Origin: Gluconobacter thailandicus F149-1 = NBRC 100600
GTDB taxonomy: Bacteria; Pseudomonadota; Alphaproteobacteria; Acetobacterales; Acetobacteraceae
Assembly (NCBI RefSeq): GCF_000964465.1
Contig: NZ_BANH01000005.1
Coordinates: forward strand, 124,001-188,000
DNA: 64,000 bases
Direction of reading: 5' to 3'
Shown: positions 49,103 through 58,652 of the stretch, one piece after another
Layout: each line of letters starts with the position of its first letter
Position numbering within the stretch: the first letter of the stretch is position 1
The notes under the pieces: model-generated
The model's input: only the letters and a program-made list of their open reading frames with translations
What the model was told of the DNA's origin: nothing
The model's database searches: none
Position numbers and translations under genes: made by a program

Positions 49103-50527
49103 TCATGTAATATTGAGGGGGTGATCCACGCCGCTTCGGCCCGAAAAATGAATCGTGAATACTGATCCAGCCATTTCCCTGTTCGGACGATAGGCACTGA
49201 TTTTCAGGGAAGCTCCGTGCAGATCCACGATGGCGGAAACCAGACTCAGACCAAGACCACTTCCGGGAATGTGACGACTTTTGTCAGAACGATAGAAACG
49301 CCCCAGGACGGCACCACGCTCATCTTCAGCAATACCAATCCCCGTGTCATAGACCTTGAGCCAGGCACACCCGGATTCATCCCGCCCGGCGATCAGACCG
49401 ACTTCACCGCGAGGCGGCGTAAACTTGATGGCATTGTCCACCAGATTGGCGAGAACCTCGTTCAGAAGATCCGTATCACCATACAGCGGAATCGGACTGT
49501 CGATCCCACTGACCGTGAGGGCAAGACCCTGCGTCTCGGCAATGGGTTCGTACAGATCTGCGATTCCTGCAGCCAGTTCTGACAGATCCATACTGGTAAA
49601 CCCGGCACGACGACGGCCATTTTCGATTTCACCGATCCGCAGCAGCGCGGTGATGACGGAAAAGCACTGATCCAGATCCTGCGTGGCCCGAAGGATAATC
49701 GACTTGAGATGTTCCGGATCATCCTGCGAGGACAAAGCCCGCTCAAGACGTGCACGAACGCGGGCCAGAGGGGTCCGCAGATCGTGAGCAATATCGTTCC
49801 CCACGTCGCGGATTTCATCCAGAAGATGCTCAAGCCGGTCCAACATCCGGTTCACGGCACCAGCCAGACGCTCGATATCGTCCCACTCGCGCCCTGCCGG
49901 CAGACGCTCATGCAAATCACCCGCCATGATACGCTCGATCGCCTGGCGCATCTCTTTGACGCGCCCCAATGCCCGATGACTGAGAAACAGTCCGGCAAGC
50001 AGAGCAAACAGCACCATCGGAATGACTGAAATCAGGGCTGCGCGCTTGATGATGTATCGCAGTTCGTCTGCCATATGCATCGAACGCGCCAGAACAAGAA
50101 TGCGGTCTCCACTTCCTCCATCCGGCCCAGGCACTTCGATGGCCAGATAACGCATTTCGTAGGGTGTATCTCCCGGAGGAGCGACCGTTAGTCGGCGTGT
50201 CCGGTCAGACACCTCCAGCCCTTCCGGCCAGTGGCGGATATCTCCGACAATCCGGTTATGGTTCAGATCAAACAGACTGGCGCCATTCAGGATGACGCGA
50301 AGATCCGTTTTGCTCCGCTCGCGGACTTCATCTTCAAGGCGCTCAGGACTTTCCTGCACCAGAAGAGCCGCTTCACGCCGCAGCAGATCGCTGGAGCGCG
50401 CGCTCTCATATCCGTTCATCTGGGCGTAGACGAGCCCGAACTGAAGCAGGATACCGCCAATCATCGCCACCACGAACGCCAGTGTCAGGCGGAACGTGGC
50501 AGTCCGGAAAATGTCAGTCCGATACAC
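49103..50527 (-). CDS. sensor histidine kinase
   Basis: Membrane-bound kinase of about 474 aa. Two membrane segments (about residues 13-36 and 162-184) enclose a periplasmic sensor region; HAMP follows (RALGRVKEMRQAIERIMAGD), then the H-box NDIAHDLRTPLAR (His about 248) and ATP-binding N-box NLVDNAIKF, DTGIGI and GSGLGLSL. The kinase opens in a frame with only GTG starts: 50527 (AGGG 10 nt upstream) is preferred over 50548. Either overlaps the regulator gene, so they are co-translated. Signal unknown; by position it should sense envelope or drug stress for the adjacent efflux operon. Confidence 0.92.
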   Translation of the reverse strand: MYRTDIFRTATFRLTLAFVVAMIGGILLQFGLVYAQMNGYESARSSDLLRREAALLVQESPERLEDEVRERSKTDLRVILNGASLFDLNHNRIVGDIRHWPEGLEVSDRTRRLTVAPPGDTPYEMRYLAIEVPGPDGGSGDRILVLARSMHMADELRYIIKRAALISVIPMVLFALLAGLFLSHRALGRVKEMRQAIERIMAGDLHERLPAGREWDDIERLAGAVNRMLDRLEHLLDEIRDVGNDIAHDLRTPLARVRARLERALSSQDDPEHLKSIILRATQDLDQCFSVITALLRIGEIENGRRRAGFTSMDLSELAAGIADLYEPIAETQGLALTVSGIDSPIPLYGDTDLLNEVLANLVDNAIKFTPPRGEVGLIAGRDESGCAWLKVYDTGIGIAEDERGAVLGRFYRSDKSRHIPGSGLGLSLVSAIVDLHGASLKISAYRPNREMAGSVFTIHFSGRSGVDHPLNIT

Positions 50528-51245
50528 GCAGACTGAACCCTGCGCCACGAATGCTCTGTATCAACGCCGGCTCACCCGCGACATCAATCTTGCGCCGAAG
50601 CTTGCCGATATGCACGTCCACCAGATTGGTCTGCGGGACAAAGCGGTAGTTCCAGACATCTTCCAGCAACATCGTGCGTGTCAGAACCGTTCCCGGCCGA
50701 CGCATCATATATTCCAGCAGACGGAATTCACGGGGAAGCAGTTCGATCTCACGCCCGTTACGGAAAACCTTCCGCTCGATGAGATCCATCTCCAGCGGCC
50801 CGACACGAAGCACCGTCTCACGACTATCGGTCGGGCGACGCAGCAGGGCTTCAAGACGGGCAGCAAGCTCTTCCATCGCGAACGGCTTGGTGAGGTAGTC
50901 ATCACCACCCGCCTTCAACCCATTCACCCGATCGTCCACCGCGGACAGCGCCGACAGAACCAGAACAGGTAACATGATCTTCTGACGGCGCAGGATCTCG
51001 ATGACGCTGAGACCATCAAGCTCAGGTAACATCCGGTCCACGATCATCAGGTCGTATCGCCCGGACTGCGCAGCCTCAAGGCCAAGAAGACCGTTCTCTA
51101 CGTGCGTAACACTATAACCGCGAGACGTCAGTTCCTCGGCCACTTCCAAGGCGATGCTTTCATCATCCTCGATCAGTAGCAAACGAATAGCAGGCTCATT
51201 CGGGCGGGAAGCCGCCTCGTGTTCAGATACGGGCATCATGCTCAT
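50514..51245 (-). CDS. OmpR/PhoB-family response regulator
   Basis: About 243 aa. Receiver domain: IEDDES acid pocket, phospho-acceptor Asp in LMIVDRMLPELDG (about residue 70), LSALS, and the KPF lysine. Winged-helix C-terminal domain: ELLPREFRLLEYMMRRPGTV, VDVHIGKLRRKID and SIRGAGFSL. The start is uncertain: ATG 51245 is chosen; GTG 51254 and ATG 51239/51236 are in frame, none with a good ribosome site. First gene of the regulator-kinase-efflux group. Confidence 0.92.
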   Translation of the reverse strand: MSMMPVSEHEAASRPNEPAIRLLLIEDDESIALEVAEELTSRGYSVTHVENGLLGLEAAQSGRYDLMIVDRMLPELDGLSVIEILRRQKIMLPVLVLSALSAVDDRVNGLKAGGDDYLTKPFAMEELAARLEALLRRPTDSRETVLRVGPLEMDLIERKVFRNGREIELLPREFRLLEYMMRRPGTVLTRTMLLEDVWNYRFVPQTNLVDVHIGKLRRKIDVAGEPALIQSIRGAGFSLRVSD

Positions 51246-51292
51246 GACTGTCACATGGGGGAATATCAGCTGTCATCCCATTAAAATCAGTC

Positions 51293-52519
51293 TTAAACTT
51301 CGGGAAGATCAAGATCGTCCTGAGTATCTTCCAGATTTTCTACCCCATCCAGGGCTCTCAGGCGACGTCCAAGCACGCGTGTCCGACGCCGGGCTTCCTC
51401 AATCGTATTGCCCATTGTCCCTGCATTCCGCTGCAATCTGTCCAGCACCTGATCCATCCGAAGCATTTCCTGCCGGGTTGCTCCAAGTAAGGTAGCGATC
51501 GCTTCTGTCCGTTCTTCCAGCGCCAGTGTCACATAACCGAGATGAACAGTGCGAAGCATGGCCGGAAGCAGGGAGGGCCCCATAACGATCACGCGATACA
51601 GACGCCCGATCTCATCAATGACGCCGGGCATCCGGGCAATCTCGGTATAGAGACCATCTGTCGGCAGATAGAGCACTGCAAATTCAACCGTGATCGGCGG
51701 GCAGATGTATTTGGAGGCAATCTTGCGTGCCTCGAGCTTCATCGTTGCTTCAAGTTCCTTACGCGCTGCCTTTTCAGCATTCGCATCAGAGAGTTCGGTC
51801 GCGTTCAGAAGGCGCTCATAAGCTTCTGTCGGAAATTTGCTGTCGATGGCCAGACGAGGCGCAACGTGACCCTTTACTGGCATCCTGATGGCAAACTCGA
51901 CTGATTCCCCGCCATCTCCGAGACGGAAATTCGTATCGTAGCTACCTTCCGGAAGGACGTCATCGAGAATGGCGCGGCATTGCGCCTCACCCCATCCGCC
52001 ACGCGTCTTCACATTGGAGAACAGACGTTTGAGGTCACCAATCTGAGCCGTGACGTTCGTAACTTCGCCCAAGGCTTTCTGCATGGCGCTGAACTGTTCG
52101 ACCACACGCTGGAAGCTGGTCTGCATCTGCTTCTCGACAGCACCATGAAGCTGTTCATTCACGGCAGCACGGATACGTTCAATCTGTATATTCTGGGTCT
52201 GCGCCATCTCTCGAAGCGCCTCGGACAGCAGAACACGGCCTTCCGCCTGATCCTGCCCGACCCTCCGGGTCAGATCTCCCAGACGGTCGTTTGTTTCCAG
52301 CCGAAGCTGATCCATCCGACTGGAAAGGACGCGTTCGACGTCTGCCAGATGAGCGCGCTGGTACTCGGCATCCCGCGCCCGCTCATCCGCTTCACGGTTC
52401 AGAAGACGCGCAACGTCGCCACTTCCGCCCTGCATGATCGCAAGAGCCGCGACGACGAGCGAAATTGCGGCAATAATCCATGGAACAAGCTGCGCCATAC
52501 CGGAAATCCCATCCTGCAT
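51293..52519 (-). CDS. rmuC: RmuC-family protein
   Basis: Putative DNA-recombination protein limiting inversions at short repeats in E. coli; 408 aa. An N-terminal membrane anchor (about 10-30), a long coiled coil (about 40-150), then the RmuC nuclease-like core with RGGWGEAQCRAILDDVLPEG, LAIDSKFPTEAYERLLNA and FAVLYLPTDGLYTEIAR. AGGAG lies 13 nt before ATG 52517-52519, a little far; ATG 52498 is the alternative. The C terminus is acidic. Confidence 0.92.
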   Translation of the reverse strand: MQDGISGMAQLVPWIIAAISLVVAALAIMQGGSGDVARLLNREADERARDAEYQRAHLADVERVLSSRMDQLRLETNDRLGDLTRRVGQDQAEGRVLLSEALREMAQTQNIQIERIRAAVNEQLHGAVEKQMQTSFQRVVEQFSAMQKALGEVTNVTAQIGDLKRLFSNVKTRGGWGEAQCRAILDDVLPEGSYDTNFRLGDGGESVEFAIRMPVKGHVAPRLAIDSKFPTEAYERLLNATELSDANAEKAARKELEATMKLEARKIASKYICPPITVEFAVLYLPTDGLYTEIARMPGVIDEIGRLYRVIVMGPSLLPAMLRTVHLGYVTLALEERTEAIATLLGATRQEMLRMDQVLDRLQRNAGTMGNTIEEARRRTRVLGRRLRALDGVENLEDTQDDLDLPEV

Positions 52520-52563
52520 GGCGCGGTTCTATCTCCTTCAGCCCAAAGGGCCAATGTCAGGGA

Positions 52564-52809
52564 TTACGGCTGATGCACATTGCCGTAACTGGCAGCCCCC
52601 AGACCCGGGCAAGAACACGATGTCCCAAGCGGGACCTGAGTTGGCATCTTGCAGGTATAGATCCCGGCCTTACAGGTGTAGCCATAACCAGCGACCGGAG
52701 CAGACGGGTTCACAGGCCCGGGAGCAGCCGTTCCCACGCAGGCTCCCAGCCCGAGAAAAGAAAGCCCCACAGCGACACGCAGCGCAGAACGACGAATGGA
52801 ACGAGACAT
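52564..52809 (-). CDS. small cysteine-rich lipoprotein
   Basis: 81 aa. An RR-containing signal peptide ends in the lipobox LGAC (Cys24). The mature part is short and Pro/Gly-rich with four cysteines in YTCKAGIYTCKMPTQVPLGT followed by SCSCPGLGAASYG. Comparable small lipoproteins with this CKAG-CK-CSCPG pattern occur in Rhodospirillales, without assigned function. The four cysteines could form two disulfides in the periplasm or bind a metal; that is inference. Ends 44 nt before rmuC on the same strand. Confidence 0.75.
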   Translation of the reverse strand: MSRSIRRSALRVAVGLSFLGLGACVGTAAPGPVNPSAPVAGYGYTCKAGIYTCKMPTQVPLGTSCSCPGLGAASYGNVHQP

Positions 52810-52918
52810 CGGTATGACCCTCTCAAGACAACATGAATGAGCGGAAAACGGATTTCCACTGCGTCAGTTGCGGGCATCCTACGCCGGTATGGCAATCCTG
52901 TGGCGTAATTGTTCCAGC

Positions 52919-54094
52919 TTACTTGCGATCAGCCGCAGCCTGTCCCGCCGCAACACCGCTGGACCAGGCCCACTGAAAATTATGACCACCAAGCCAGCCT
53001 GTCACATCCACGGCTTCGCCAATCGCATAAAGCCCCGGAACATCACGCGCTTCCATCGTCTGGGACGAAAGACCGCTGGTATCGATCCCGCCCCGCATAA
53101 CTTCCGCCTTGGCGTACCCTTCCGTGCCCGCAGGAGAAATCTCCCAGCGGGACAGACGATCCGCCAGCGCACGGAGTTTCTTGTCTGGCTGATTGGCCAG
53201 CATCGTATCCCCGAGATCGGCAACAAGCTCTTTTGCGAGACGAGACGGGATTGCATCCAAAAGGCTGGGAGGCAGAGCTTTCGGGCGAGCCTGCTTGATC
53301 TCCAGCAGCATCTTCAGGGCGTCTTTACCGGGAAGCAGATCAATCTGAGCCGATCCGCCATTCTCCAGATAGGACGAAATTTGCAGGATCGCCGGGCCAG
53401 ACACGCCACGATGCGTAAAGACCATGCCATCTTCAAAGCGCGGCCCCTTCTTGCCCGTCGTGGCGACGACATTCAGGGACACGCCAGCCAGAGACGGATC
53501 AGCATCCGCCAGAACGAGCGGAACAAGCGCTGGCGCCGTCGGCACGATCTTAAGGCCAAACGCTTTCGCGATCCGCAACGAAAGATCAGAAGCGCCCAGC
53601 TTTGGAATGGAAAGACCGCCTGTTGCCAGAATAACAGAGCGCGCCTGAACATCGCCGGCATCCGTCTGCACGACAAATCCGCTTCCGTCAGAGCGGACAT
53701 CTGTGATTCGCGTCTGCATGCGTGCTTCGCAGCCCGCTGCCTGACACTCGGCAATCAGCATGTCCACGATCTGACGTGCAGAGCTATCGCAGAACAGTTG
53801 CCCTTTGGCCTTCTCATGCCAGGCGATGCGATAACGATCCACCAGCTTCACGAAGTCGCGCGGCGTGTAACGTGCCAGCGCAGAGCGGGCAAAATGCCTG
53901 TTCTGAGAGATAAAACAGTTCGGGCCGGTTTCCAGATGCGTGAAATTGCATCGACCACCACCCGAAATCAGGATCTTGCGACCCGGTTCCGGCCCGTGAT
54001 CCAGAACGAGAACACTCGCACCTTTTTGCCCGGCGCTCGCAGCAGCCATGAGGCCAGCCGCACCAGCCCCAAGGACCACCACATCATACGTCAC
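52919..54094 (-). CDS. NAD(P)/FAD-dependent oxidoreductase, BaiN/HI0933 (YhiN) family
   Basis: Flavoprotein of unknown substrate, 391 aa. An N-terminal Rossmann FAD site VVLGAGAAGLMAA, the family GRKILISGGGRCNFT motif, a middle insertion, and the C-terminal FAD motif GLYAIGEAVDVTGWLGGHNF with QWAWSSGVAAGQAA. I chose GTG 54092-54094 (GGGAG 7 nt upstream); a longer frame to 54151 would overlap the glutathione transferase gene and lacks homology. It follows that gene by 13 nt, suggesting an operon. Confidence 0.9.
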   Translation of the reverse strand: MTYDVVVLGAGAAGLMAAASAGQKGASVLVLDHGPEPGRKILISGGGRCNFTHLETGPNCFISQNRHFARSALARYTPRDFVKLVDRYRIAWHEKAKGQLFCDSSARQIVDMLIAECQAAGCEARMQTRITDVRSDGSGFVVQTDAGDVQARSVILATGGLSIPKLGASDLSLRIAKAFGLKIVPTAPALVPLVLADADPSLAGVSLNVVATTGKKGPRFEDGMVFTHRGVSGPAILQISSYLENGGSAQIDLLPGKDALKMLLEIKQARPKALPPSLLDAIPSRLAKELVADLGDTMLANQPDKKLRALADRLSRWEISPAGTEGYAKAEVMRGGIDTSGLSSQTMEARDVPGLYAIGEAVDVTGWLGGHNFQWAWSSGVAAGQAAADRK

Positions 54095-54107
54095 GGACAA
54101 CTCCCGC

Positions 54108-54776
54108 TCAGAAATCCAGATTAGCGTAATGACCGGGAGGCGTAATGCCACTCATCCGGTCCGTCAGAAGTCCACGGAAACATGGGCGGGATTTGACCCG
54201 GGCATACCAGTCTTTGGCAGCAGGTGCCTTGGCCCAGTTCACGTCCCCAATGAAGTCAAGCGCAGAGAGCTGCGCTGCCGCCGCGAAATCGGCCATCGAA
54301 ATGGATGGGCCCGCCAGCCAGGACCGCGTCTCCGCAAGCCAGCCGATATAATCCAGGTGGAACCGCATGTTGCCATAGCCAGCCCGCAGCACATTACCGT
54401 CCGGATGACCACGACCATACAAACGCTTGTCCACCTTCTCACCCAGAAGATTACGTGTGACTTCCTGAGCAAACCGGCTTTCGAACCAGTCCATCAGGCG
54501 GCGAACCTCAACGCGCTCAGCCAGCGTACGCCCTAACAGAGGGGTATCCGGGTAAGCTTCGTCCAGATATTCGCAGATAACCCGGGCGCCGGGAACGGCA
54601 AGCCCGTTCTCTTCAACAAGGACGGGAACTTCGCCAGCGGGGTTCAGCGCAAGGAATTCCTCACGCTGTTCCCAGACCCGTTCGATCACGAGTTCGCAGG
54701 GCAGTCTCTTCTCGCCGAGCACAAGCCGAACCAGACGGCATTGCGGGGAGAGTGGAAGGTGATGCAGGATACGCAT
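54108..54776 (-). CDS. glutathione S-transferase family protein
   Basis: 222 aa, soluble. The thioredoxin-like N-terminal domain has LHHLPLSPQCRLVRLVLGEK with Ser at the catalytic Ser/Cys position, cis-Pro in GEVPVLVE and the glutathione-binding ICEYLDEAYPDTPLL. The alpha-helical C-terminal domain includes SMADFAAAAQLSALDF. Substrate unknown. Divergent from minC with 79 nt between; in operon with the flavoprotein gene downstream. Confidence 0.93.
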   Translation of the reverse strand: MRILHHLPLSPQCRLVRLVLGEKRLPCELVIERVWEQREEFLALNPAGEVPVLVEENGLAVPGARVICEYLDEAYPDTPLLGRTLAERVEVRRLMDWFESRFAQEVTRNLLGEKVDKRLYGRGHPDGNVLRAGYGNMRFHLDYIGWLAETRSWLAGPSISMADFAAAAQLSALDFIGDVNWAKAPAAKDWYARVKSRPCFRGLLTDRMSGITPPGHYANLDF

Positions 54777-54855
54777 GCTTCATGTTCTAAGTCAGCCACT
54801 ACCCGCTCACAAGAGCCTCCGTCACCGCTTCCTTACAGGGCCAACGAATTTTCCG

Positions 54856-55593
54856 ATGTCAGACACTGCATCCGCTTCCCACGCCTCTTCCCCGATGCGC
54901 ATCCGTGCCCGTGGTCGTTCCTTCCTGGCGCTCGTCCTGTCTCCGGAAGCCCCACTCGATCTCTGGCTGGCTGGTCTCGATCAGCAGATCGTACGTTCCG
55001 GGGGACTCTTCAGCGGCAAACCAGTTATTCTCGATCTCGGCCTTCTGTCCGCAGATACCGTCGGTCTGACGACCCTTCTCGAAGATATTCGTCTGCGGGG
55101 CGTCCGTATCATCAGCATTGAGGGCGGCGACCGCTCCTGGCCTGCCGTAGCCGACTGGGACTGGCCAGCCTCTTTTGAAGGCGGCCGTCCTTCCGGTGAA
55201 GTCGAGCTACCGGAACAGGCCACTGAAGCAGATACCGCAGCGGCCTCAGCCGTTTCCGGCGGTCAGACCCTTGTACTTGATGGCGCAATCCGCTCAGGCC
55301 AGTGCATCCAGCACATGCAGGGTGATATTGTCATTCTCGGCTCTGTCTCCTCGGGTGCGGAAATCGTGGCTGCCGGGTCCATTCACGTTTACGGTTCGCT
55401 CCGTGGGCGGGCCATTGCGGGTGTGGGCGGAAAATCCGAAGCCAGAATATTCGCATCCCGGATGGAAGCTGAACTTCTTGCGCTGGATGGCTTCTATGCC
55501 GTCACGGAAGATATCGATCCCGCGATTTTCGGTCAGCCCGCTCAGGCTCTTCTTGATGAAGACCGGGTCCGTGTTCTACCGCTTCCCCGGTAA
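54856..55593 (+). CDS. minC: septum site-determining protein MinC
   Basis: FtsZ-assembly inhibitor acting with MinD at the membrane; about 245 aa. The N-terminal domain (to about 95) carries FLALVLSPEAPLDLWLAGLD and DLGLLSADTVGLTTLLEDIR; the C-terminal beta-helix (about 135-245) has SGQCIQHMQGDIVILGSVSS, GGEIVAAGS-type repeats and GSLRGRAIAGVGG, which bind MinD. ATG 54856 was chosen by start of sensible sequence; no strong ribosome site is visible, and an in-frame start at 54775 overlaps the divergent gene. A 160-nt gap precedes minD. Confidence 0.93.
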   Translation: MSDTASASHASSPMRIRARGRSFLALVLSPEAPLDLWLAGLDQQIVRSGGLFSGKPVILDLGLLSADTVGLTTLLEDIRLRGVRIISIEGGDRSWPAVADWDWPASFEGGRPSGEVELPEQATEADTAAASAVSGGQTLVLDGAIRSGQCIQHMQGDIVILGSVSSGAEIVAAGSIHVYGSLRGRAIAGVGGKSEARIFASRMEAELLALDGFYAVTEDIDPAIFGQPAQALLDEDRVRVLPLPR

Positions 55594-55605
55594 CGTAAAG
55601 ATCTT

Positions 55606-55631
55606 GCACCGGCGTTAAAGTGACCCGGTGC
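55606..55631 (+). promoter_or_regulatory. hairpin between minC and minD
   Basis: 7-bp stem GCACCGG/CCGGTGC with 12-nt loop, just after minC. No T run. Could modulate read-through into minDE; the remaining 120 nt of the gap may hold a minD promoter, but I saw no clear one. Confidence 0.35.
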
Positions 55632-55753
55632 CACGAAACCGCCCCTATTCCCATGTTGCCGTAAGGCTTCACTATCCCATAGTATGCGAAGAATAGGCGC
55701 GGCTTCCGTGCATTAGGCGGCAAACAGTCGCAGACGCAGTTTTTGGAGTTTTC

Positions 55754-56572
55754 ATGGCCAAGGTTCTGGTTGTCACCTCAGGCAAGGGTGGCGTCGGCAA
55801 GACGACATCAACTGCTGCCCTCGGCGCAGCACTTGCGCAAAGCGGGCAAAATGTCGTTGTCGTGGATTTCGACGTCGGCCTCCGGAACCTTGATCTGGTC
55901 ATGGGGGCCGAGCGCCGCGTGGTTTTCGACCTGATCAACGTCGTACAGGGTGATGCCCGTCTGTCGCAGGCCCTGATCCGCGACAAGCGCTGCGAAACTC
56001 TCTCCATCCTCCCTGCCTCCCAGACGCGGGACAAGGATGCACTGACGTCTGAAGGCGTGGCACGCGTCATGGACGAACTTCGCGAAAAATTCGACTGGGT
56101 CATCTGTGACAGCCCAGCCGGTATCGAGCGTGGCGCCCAGCTTGCGATGTACCATGCAGATGCTGCCGTGATCGTCACAAACCCGGAAGTCAGCTCCGTT
56201 CGTGACTCGGACCGCATCATCGGCCTGCTCGATAGCAAGACCCAGAAGGCAGAACGCGGCGAGAAGATCGAGAAGCACCTGCTTCTGACTCGTTACGATC
56301 CGGCTCGCGCAGCACGCAAGGAAATGCTGAGCGTTGAAGACGTTCTGGAAATCCTTTCGATCCCGCTCGTGGGTATCGTTCCAGAAAGCGAAGATGTTCT
56401 GAAAGCCTCGAACGTCGGTGCTCCCGTCACGCTGTCCTCTCCTGAAAGCCTTCCGGCACAGGCTTATTTTGAAGCCGCACGGCGCCTGTCAGGCGAAAAA
56501 ATTGATGTTTCGGTGCCAACCGAGAAGCGCCGCTTCATCGACTGGCTGTTTGGCAAAAAGGGTGCGGCATGA
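55754..56572 (+). CDS. minD: septum site-determining protein MinD
   Basis: Membrane-cycling ATPase that recruits MinC; 272 aa. Deviant Walker [16 protein letters not shown] (K11 and K16), [17 protein letters not shown], the switch [16 protein letters not shown], and the C-terminal amphipathic membrane helix [19 protein letters not shown] precedes the ATG. Its stop overlaps minE by 4 nt (ATGA). Confidence 0.98.
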   Translation: MAKVLVVTSGKGGVGKTTSTAALGAALAQSGQNVVVVDFDVGLRNLDLVMGAERRVVFDLINVVQGDARLSQALIRDKRCETLSILPASQTRDKDALTSEGVARVMDELREKFDWVICDSPAGIERGAQLAMYHADAAVIVTNPEVSSVRDSDRIIGLLDSKTQKAERGEKIEKHLLLTRYDPARAARKEMLSVEDVLEILSIPLVGIVPESEDVLKASNVGAPVTLSSPESLPAQAYFEAARRLSGEKIDVSVPTEKRRFIDWLFGKKGAA

Positions 56573-56850
56573 GCTTCCTCGCAAACCTTTTCGCAAGGCG
56601 GCAGCAGTCAACAAGCGCCGTTGCGCGTGATCGTCTCCAGATCCTGCTGGCTCATGAGCGCAGTGCTGGGGAAGAAGGTGAATCCGACCTGCTGAAGCAG
56701 CTTCACAAGGAGATTATGGAGGTTATTGCCCGCCATGTCGCCGTGGATCAGGACAAGGTCCAGATCAAGCTGGACCGTGGCAGTGGCTGCTCGATGCTGG
56801 AAATTGATGTCGAAGTTCCGCAGGAACTCAGCAACAAGCGCGCATCCTGA
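56569..56850 (+). CDS. minE: cell division topological specificity factor MinE
   Basis: 93-aa MinD ATPase stimulator giving mid-cell placement. N-terminal [20 protein letters not shown] is the membrane/MinD-binding segment, followed by [11 protein letters not shown] and the dimerisation strand [20 protein letters not shown]. Translated with minD; 76 nt before the next gene. Confidence 0.97.
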   Translation: MSFLANLFARRQQSTSAVARDRLQILLAHERSAGEEGESDLLKQLHKEIMEVIARHVAVDQDKVQIKLDRGSGCSMLEIDVEVPQELSNKRAS

Positions 56851-56926
56851 TCTTCTGACAGAACGGCACGCCCGACCCATATTCTATAGCGGCCGTGTGG
56901 CCGCATCAAAGGACGGAAGACACATT

Positions 56927-57289
56927 ATGAGCGGCTTCTTCGGAAACATCGTCAATCAGGCCATGGGTGCTCTTGGTGGCCAGCTGGGGGACAAGCTTGG
57001 TGGCAGCTTTGGTGACATGCTCAAGGGCGAAGGCCTGAACATGCTCATCAATCAGGCCAAAAGCGCCGGCCTGGAAGACAAGATCCATTCATGGATTGGC
57101 AATGGTGAGAACCTGCCCATCACAACAGACGAACTCCGCAATCTTCTGACCGACCAGCAGGTCCAGATGCTCGTTTCCAAGACGGGCCTGCCAGCGGCCA
57201 CCATTCTGCCCGCACTGGCTCAGCTTCTTCCGGCTGCGGTAGATCAGCACACGACAGGCACACAGGTTCCTCCAGAGCAGACAGCCTGA
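56927..57289 (+). CDS. YidB/DUF937 family protein
   Basis: 120-aa protein of unknown function. A Gly-rich N-terminal repeat-like segment (GALGGQLGDKLGGSFGDMLK) is followed by LEDKIHSWIGNGENLPITTD, the DUF937 core, and hydrophobic LPAATILPALAQLLPAAVDQ. Start ATG 56927 with GGACGGAAG upstream; the frame extends up to 56726 through minE as shadow. Same strand as min genes and probably co-transcribed; followed by a strong terminator. Confidence 0.85.
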   Translation: MSGFFGNIVNQAMGALGGQLGDKLGGSFGDMLKGEGLNMLINQAKSAGLEDKIHSWIGNGENLPITTDELRNLLTDQQVQMLVSKTGLPAATILPALAQLLPAAVDQHTTGTQVPPEQTA

Positions 57290-57297
57290 ACAAACAC

Positions 57298-57332
57298 AAA
57301 AACCCCGACCAGGAAATTGGCCGGGGTTTTTT
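57298..57332. terminator. bidirectional terminator between the DUF937 and MRJP-like genes
   Basis: 14-position stem with one mismatch (57298-57311 with 57318-57331), GC core and A5/T6 flanks. It ends the minCDE-DUF937 transcript and, from the other side, the minus-strand MRJP-like gene. Confidence 0.88.
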
Positions 57333-57334
57333 AT

Positions 57335-58552
57335 TCAGTCTCCTGGCGTTCCGGGTTTCGTCGGAGCAGCCTCAGGCAAAGCATTAGCAGGCTTTGGCTC
57401 CTCAATCGGAAACCGGGCCAGAAGATAAGGCGGCTCCCGTCTGTCTTTTCCGTCATTAAAAGACGCCAGCCGGTTCCACTGTCCGAACGTGCAATAGACA
57501 TGCGTCTCGGATGCGAAAATCCCATCCGGGGAAAGTATGCGCGGATCACGGAGCATTAGCTTGAATGATCCGTCAATATCCCGCCGAAGAATGCAGTCGT
57601 GCTCATAATTGGTCGTGTAGAGGCGATCATGACTGTCAAAATCCAGACCATCCGCTACCCCCTTTTCCCCCTCATCCCGAATGGCCGCCTCAAGCTTGGT
57701 GTCATCTGATGTGGGATCTGCCAGAAGACCAACTGGCAAACTGTAAAGTCTCCGGCTGGTCAGGGGTGCGAAGTAAAGGCGTTGCTCATCCTTCGTAATG
57801 GCGATGCCATCCACTCCACCGGAAACCAGCTGTGGCTTTTTGGGCAGATACTGCCGGGGTTCACCTTCGATAATCGCCAGAAAACCCGTCTCCGGAAGAA
57901 TGGCCCTGCTCTGACTTAAAACCCGACGCCCCTGACCGGTCGCAACGTCCACAACAACCAGAGCCGGTTCAGTTCCGAACGACGAATCCGTCACGAAAAC
58001 CGTTCCCGCAGCCCCATGCGACAACGACACACGCAGGTCGTTCATATGGCTGTTCGGAAGCAGAACCGGTGCCTTGAGAAGGATCCTGTGCACAATGGTA
58101 TTGGTTTTCGGATCAATACAGACGATCTTTGCGGCCCCCGGCTCAATCGGATGCCCAGCCCGCTTTCCATCATCAATGACCCAGATACGTCCGTTACGGT
58201 CCAGGGTCATTCCGTGAATAGACACCAGACACTCCGCATCAGAGCGATGACCAGGAAGGCTCTCTTCTCGTGAAGGGTAAGGTTCCACCTTTCCCTTCAG
58301 CAATTCCCCGAGCGTTGCTCCTTTATGATTAACGGCATGCCGGGGAAAGCCGACAAAAACGCGTCCATCAGGCAACACTACAATACCCGACGGACCGGGG
58401 CCATCGAAGCTCGCCACAACATCGAAAACACCATGAGGGGCTGTTCCCCGGTCCTCGTTCGCATCAGCGAAAGCCGGGGATGCGCCCAGCGGGACGGCGG
58501 CCAAAGAGACCGGTGCGATTGAGGCCGTTTGCAGGAAATGGCGACGCTTCAC
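57335..58552 (-). CDS. Tat-exported MRJP/Yellow-like beta-propeller protein
   Basis: 405 aa. The N terminus has a twin-arginine signal (KRRHFLQTAS then a hydrophobic region, probable cleavage after ASPAFA). The mature part resembles the major royal jelly/Yellow family: VLPDGRVFVGFPRH, DRNGRIWVIDDG, NDLRVSLSHGAAGTVFVTDS, SGGVDGIAITKDEQRLYFAP and SPDGIF. The family folds as a six-bladed propeller and includes putative dopachrome-tautomerase-related and lactonase-like proteins; no activity can be assigned. Pro/Ala-rich C-terminal tail. Divergent from the TonB receptor gene, sharing the 182-bp control region. Confidence 0.82.
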   Translation of the reverse strand: MKRRHFLQTASIAPVSLAAVPLGASPAFADANEDRGTAPHGVFDVVASFDGPGPSGIVVLPDGRVFVGFPRHAVNHKGATLGELLKGKVEPYPSREESLPGHRSDAECLVSIHGMTLDRNGRIWVIDDGKRAGHPIEPGAAKIVCIDPKTNTIVHRILLKAPVLLPNSHMNDLRVSLSHGAAGTVFVTDSSFGTEPALVVVDVATGQGRRVLSQSRAILPETGFLAIIEGEPRQYLPKKPQLVSGGVDGIAITKDEQRLYFAPLTSRRLYSLPVGLLADPTSDDTKLEAAIRDEGEKGVADGLDFDSHDRLYTTNYEHDCILRRDIDGSFKLMLRDPRILSPDGIFASETHVYCTFGQWNRLASFNDGKDRREPPYLLARFPIEEPKPANALPEAAPTKPGTPGD

Positions 58553-58652
58553 AGATCAGACTCCCATTTTTCGTTACGACAATTCTGTGTCATAACGTGC
58601 CAAGTGAGGGAACGGCGCCACACTGAGGCAAAAAATACGCAAATGTTATTGA

